Shown here: positions 45,697 to 47,749 of the stretch, piece by piece | Layout: each line of letters starts with the position of its first letter | How positions within the stretch are numbered: position 1 is the stretch's first letter | Assembly: GCA_020650975.1 (NCBI GenBank) | Contig: JAIPMN010001136.1 | Span: 1,932 to 49,680, forward strand | Reading direction: 5' to 3' | DNA: 47,749 nt | Origin: Apostichopus californicus | Taxonomy: Eukaryota; Echinodermata; Holothuroidea; Aspidochirotida; Stichopodidae | Position numbers and translations under genes: made by a program | The notes under the pieces: generated by a model | What the model was told of the DNA's origin: nothing | What the model saw: only the letters and a program-made list of their open reading frames with translations | The model's database searches: none

Positions 45697-46756
45697 TTTT
45701 CATGGTCATGCTTCAATGCACTTGTAGTGACAGTATGAGCATTATGAATATCCTTTCTCTATCAGAAATCAAAATGTTAGGAACTGTTCATACTTTCAGT
45801 ACGTGTGTTTTGAAGCATGATACTTTTTCTTGTAAAGAAAATGTACCCAATATATTGATAGAGCCTGGCCTGAAAACCAAGGAACTTGATCCACTCTGCA
45901 CCCCAGCCCCGTTAAATCGAGACTGACTGTACCCGAATGATCATGACAGTGGTACCTCGAGGTATCAAAAGTCCCATCGAATGACAGAAGGGAGTAGCTA
46001 CTTCTCAAGAGCTCGGTTAAAGGCCAGTGAGTGATTTACTGTGAAAACACCATATAGCATATTATACATCATATTAGCATGGAAGTATAGGAGATAAAAA
46101 GTGGTATTAGCATAATTAAAAAAAATGTTCCAACCGCTCACTGGGATTGGCTAAACGTTTATGAATATTTAACAGCTACATATTTTCTTCAGATACATTA
46201 TAATGCCGAAGCTCATGACTCGCAACAAACAAATTAGAGATAGCGGAATAAGCCTCTACATATAGGAGCCTCTAGAGAGCAGTTTAGAGCGTGACGTCTT
46301 CGCGTGAAATTTGAAGCAGAAAGAAACTTGCAAACTGCGTAAAACTGAATATTATTCATTAAGAAATGCTTAGTATTTCAGAAATTCAAAATCGTTTACT
46401 GTATGAACTGAAAGTTTCCTCGACAAAGCCAACTATGCGCTTTGGAAATATTTTACAGTTTTAGCGTAATTAAGGCACTACCTAAATTTTAAACTGTCAG
46501 TAGGCCTAAGCTGACTATAGGCTATTAAGTAAATGAATTCGTGTAACAAAATTGTAAAGAAATTGCAAAAGAAAATGCTTGAATTTTTAATTCTGTACAA
46601 GGTGAAACAAGTATAAAATGGATATCAGCCTTTTAAGTATTAAAGAACGACGTGCCGTTACCATCTAACGTTGTAGCCTATTCACTGAACGTTATTGCCT
46701 AACGTTGTATAGCACTGATATGGCGTTACGGTATACCGGTAGCCTAGTGTTATATA

Positions 46757-46917
46757 TTAACGTTGTCGTGGCAGTACGTTTTCTTTGAACTGTCCCTGGA
46801 CATTTCCAGGTGGGTCGTAGTTGAACACTGCGTACACCTGGTTCTTGTTCTTAGGATTAAACGCTACACCAACACCCATCCTTGTGCTGTTCTTCCACAC
46901 AACCTGAGTGAAATGAC
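46757..46917 (-). CDS. Last exon of a CAP-domain (GAPR-1/GLIPR2-like) protein
   Basis: After an acceptor (TGATCACAG), the minus strand encodes (G)HFTQVVWKNSTRMGVGVAF ... NYDPPGNVQGQFKENVLPRQR and then TAA. The HFTQVVWK signature and the GN..GQF.ENV ending are those of the CAP superfamily. The ENVLP-basic ending is closest to GAPR-1/GLIPR2. The exon enters in phase 1 and contributes 52 residues, so most of the domain (including the first conserved His and GENL segment) must be encoded upstream, beyond the right edge; I could not find it in the 830 bases available. Members are secreted or Golgi-membrane associated. The exact role cannot be told from this piece. An isolated exon fragment cannot be ruled out. 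Confidence 0.82.
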
Positions 46918-47749
46918 CTGTGATCAATCATGGAAAGAAAAATTGGGCAAAAAAAAATTGATATAATCATTAAAGGATTAGAATTATTGTCGTAGTTTAT
47001 TGCAGAGTGAAGGCCTAACCGTGTATTTGAGACGCCAAAGAGGAAGAAAGGGAAGAGGTAGAGGTACGTGGGGACAGGGGTGGACCGGTCTTAGTTTGCT
47101 ACCGGATTTGTGATCAAAACAGCGGTGATGGGGTTTTCAAACATTGACGCATTTAGCATCTCGGAGGAACTAGCAAGGTTTGCGACCAAAGGGAAATCGA
47201 CGCCTTCGGTATCTGAACCTGGTGGAGCCTCCAGCGCCTTGAACATGACGGCGCACCGGTTTCGAGCTTGTTTGCGATTAGGTTACCATCCGACCAGAGA
47301 AGGAGGGGGAAGGGTAATGAAGTAATGCGACTACCGTACCAATTATCACACACGTCCAAACTCGCACAACGATGCTGCAAATGAGCCCATAATGGTACCA
47401 AACGACCACTTTTTGTTGCTGCAATCGTAAACTTCACAGTTTGAATTAAGAATCCTGTGCTCGCCTCCCAGTCAGCCTGAGGATGCTTAAACTATGTTTC
47501 AAAATGTTTAAATTTTGAAAATATACCGGAAACACAGTTAGGTAACTTTGTCTAATTCCCATTCCGAGTGGTATCTTATAATAACTACAATACACAAGCT
47601 TTTGTTTTAGTTGTTTTGTTGTTTACATAAGGAATGATATAGATTAATGGAATAATAATATGATAATGCAGAATTATTATCGTTGAAATGGATAAAAGTA
47701 ATGTGCAGTTGGTAGGCTATCGTTAATCTATACCTTTGTTTCCAATATA
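46918..47749. other. Right edge of the window
   Basis: Upstream of the CAP terminal exon. Contains the unidentified frame at 47128 and, at 47011-47067, a short exon-like stretch between TTATTGCAG and GTACGT. Nothing here resembles the missing CAP exons. Confidence 0.35.
47128..47324 (+). CDS. Unidentified candidate first exon
   Basis: The frame starts MGFSNIDAFSISEELARF and continues with a Thr/Ser/Pro/Gly-rich part and MTAHRFRACLRLG. I do not recognise the family. The stretch is richer in CpG and less AT-rich than its surroundings, as expected for an exon near a promoter. A weak donor (TTAG/GTTACC at about 47281) would end it. It could equally be a chance frame. Confidence 0.25.

Larger units (their letters stand above)
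43870..46756. other. Interval between HINFP and the CAP gene
   Basis: Apart from the possible transposon (44248-44813) and the 54-base duplication (45591-45696), it holds AT-rich sequence with no recognised gene. Two promoter-like blocks are present (ATTGG plus an AT-rich box plus CAGCTAC at 45561-45597 and 46146-46179). Confidence 0.4.

Noticed and set aside
46996-47067. Short exon between TTATTGCAG and GTACGT
   Set aside because: Arg/Gly-rich translation with no family and no connected exon; splice-like motifs occur by chance.

Overview
This is animal nuclear DNA: AT-rich, with split genes using GT..AG introns, abundant microsatellites and transposon remnants. The protein sequences look like a non-vertebrate deuterostome. 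The frequent TAGGCCTA-type words and the gene content suggest an echinoderm, perhaps a sea cucumber, but the phylum is inferred and not proven. No viral, bacterial or CRISPR component was seen.

Seven genes are recognisable. Left to right they are: ANAPC13 (minus, 2328-2552, intronless CDS); an H2AX-like replication-type histone H2A (plus, 7090-7494, intronless, with promoter elements and a 3' histone stem-loop); PSENEN/PEN-2 (minus, three coding exons, 12353-16194); U2AF1 (plus, five coding exons, 18672-22742); a PRDM15-like PR-domain zinc-finger gene (minus, four coding exons, 25990-30769); HINFP (plus, nine coding exons, 34108-42773); and the last exon of a CAP-domain gene (minus, 46757-46917) whose remaining exons lie outside the window. 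I rebuilt the exon chains by hand from splice sites, reading phase and family similarity. Every junction listed keeps the frame.

The most striking feature is the neighbourhood. PSENEN and U2AF1 are head-to-head, as PSENEN and U2AF1L4 are in human. The H2AX-like gene and HINFP lie about 27 kb apart; in human, H2AX and HINFP are near neighbours on 11q23.3. U2AF1 and PRDM15 share human 21q22.3. The window may therefore preserve an ancestral block whose parts are scattered over several vertebrate chromosomes.

Several genes carry unusual sequence. The H2AX-like tail ends SQSLEY instead of the usual SQ(E/D)-aromatic. PEN-2 has DRLSL where DYLSF is usual. HINFP ends in about 12 in-frame copies of a Gly/Glu-rich repeat. 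In both ANAPC13 and HINFP, the last codons together with the stop codon are tandemly repeated into the 3' UTR. A partial copy of PSENEN exon 2 sits in the PSENEN-U2AF1 interval.

The non-coding sequence holds two MITE-like elements with 8-bp target-site duplications (hAT style), other inverted-repeat elements, two LINE fragments, a tRNA-like SINE head, minisatellites in PSENEN and in the PSENEN-U2AF1 interval, a near-perfect 100-bp palindrome, and a short N gap flanked by a duplicated segment. The 76-base C run at the left edge is probably an assembly or sequencing artefact.
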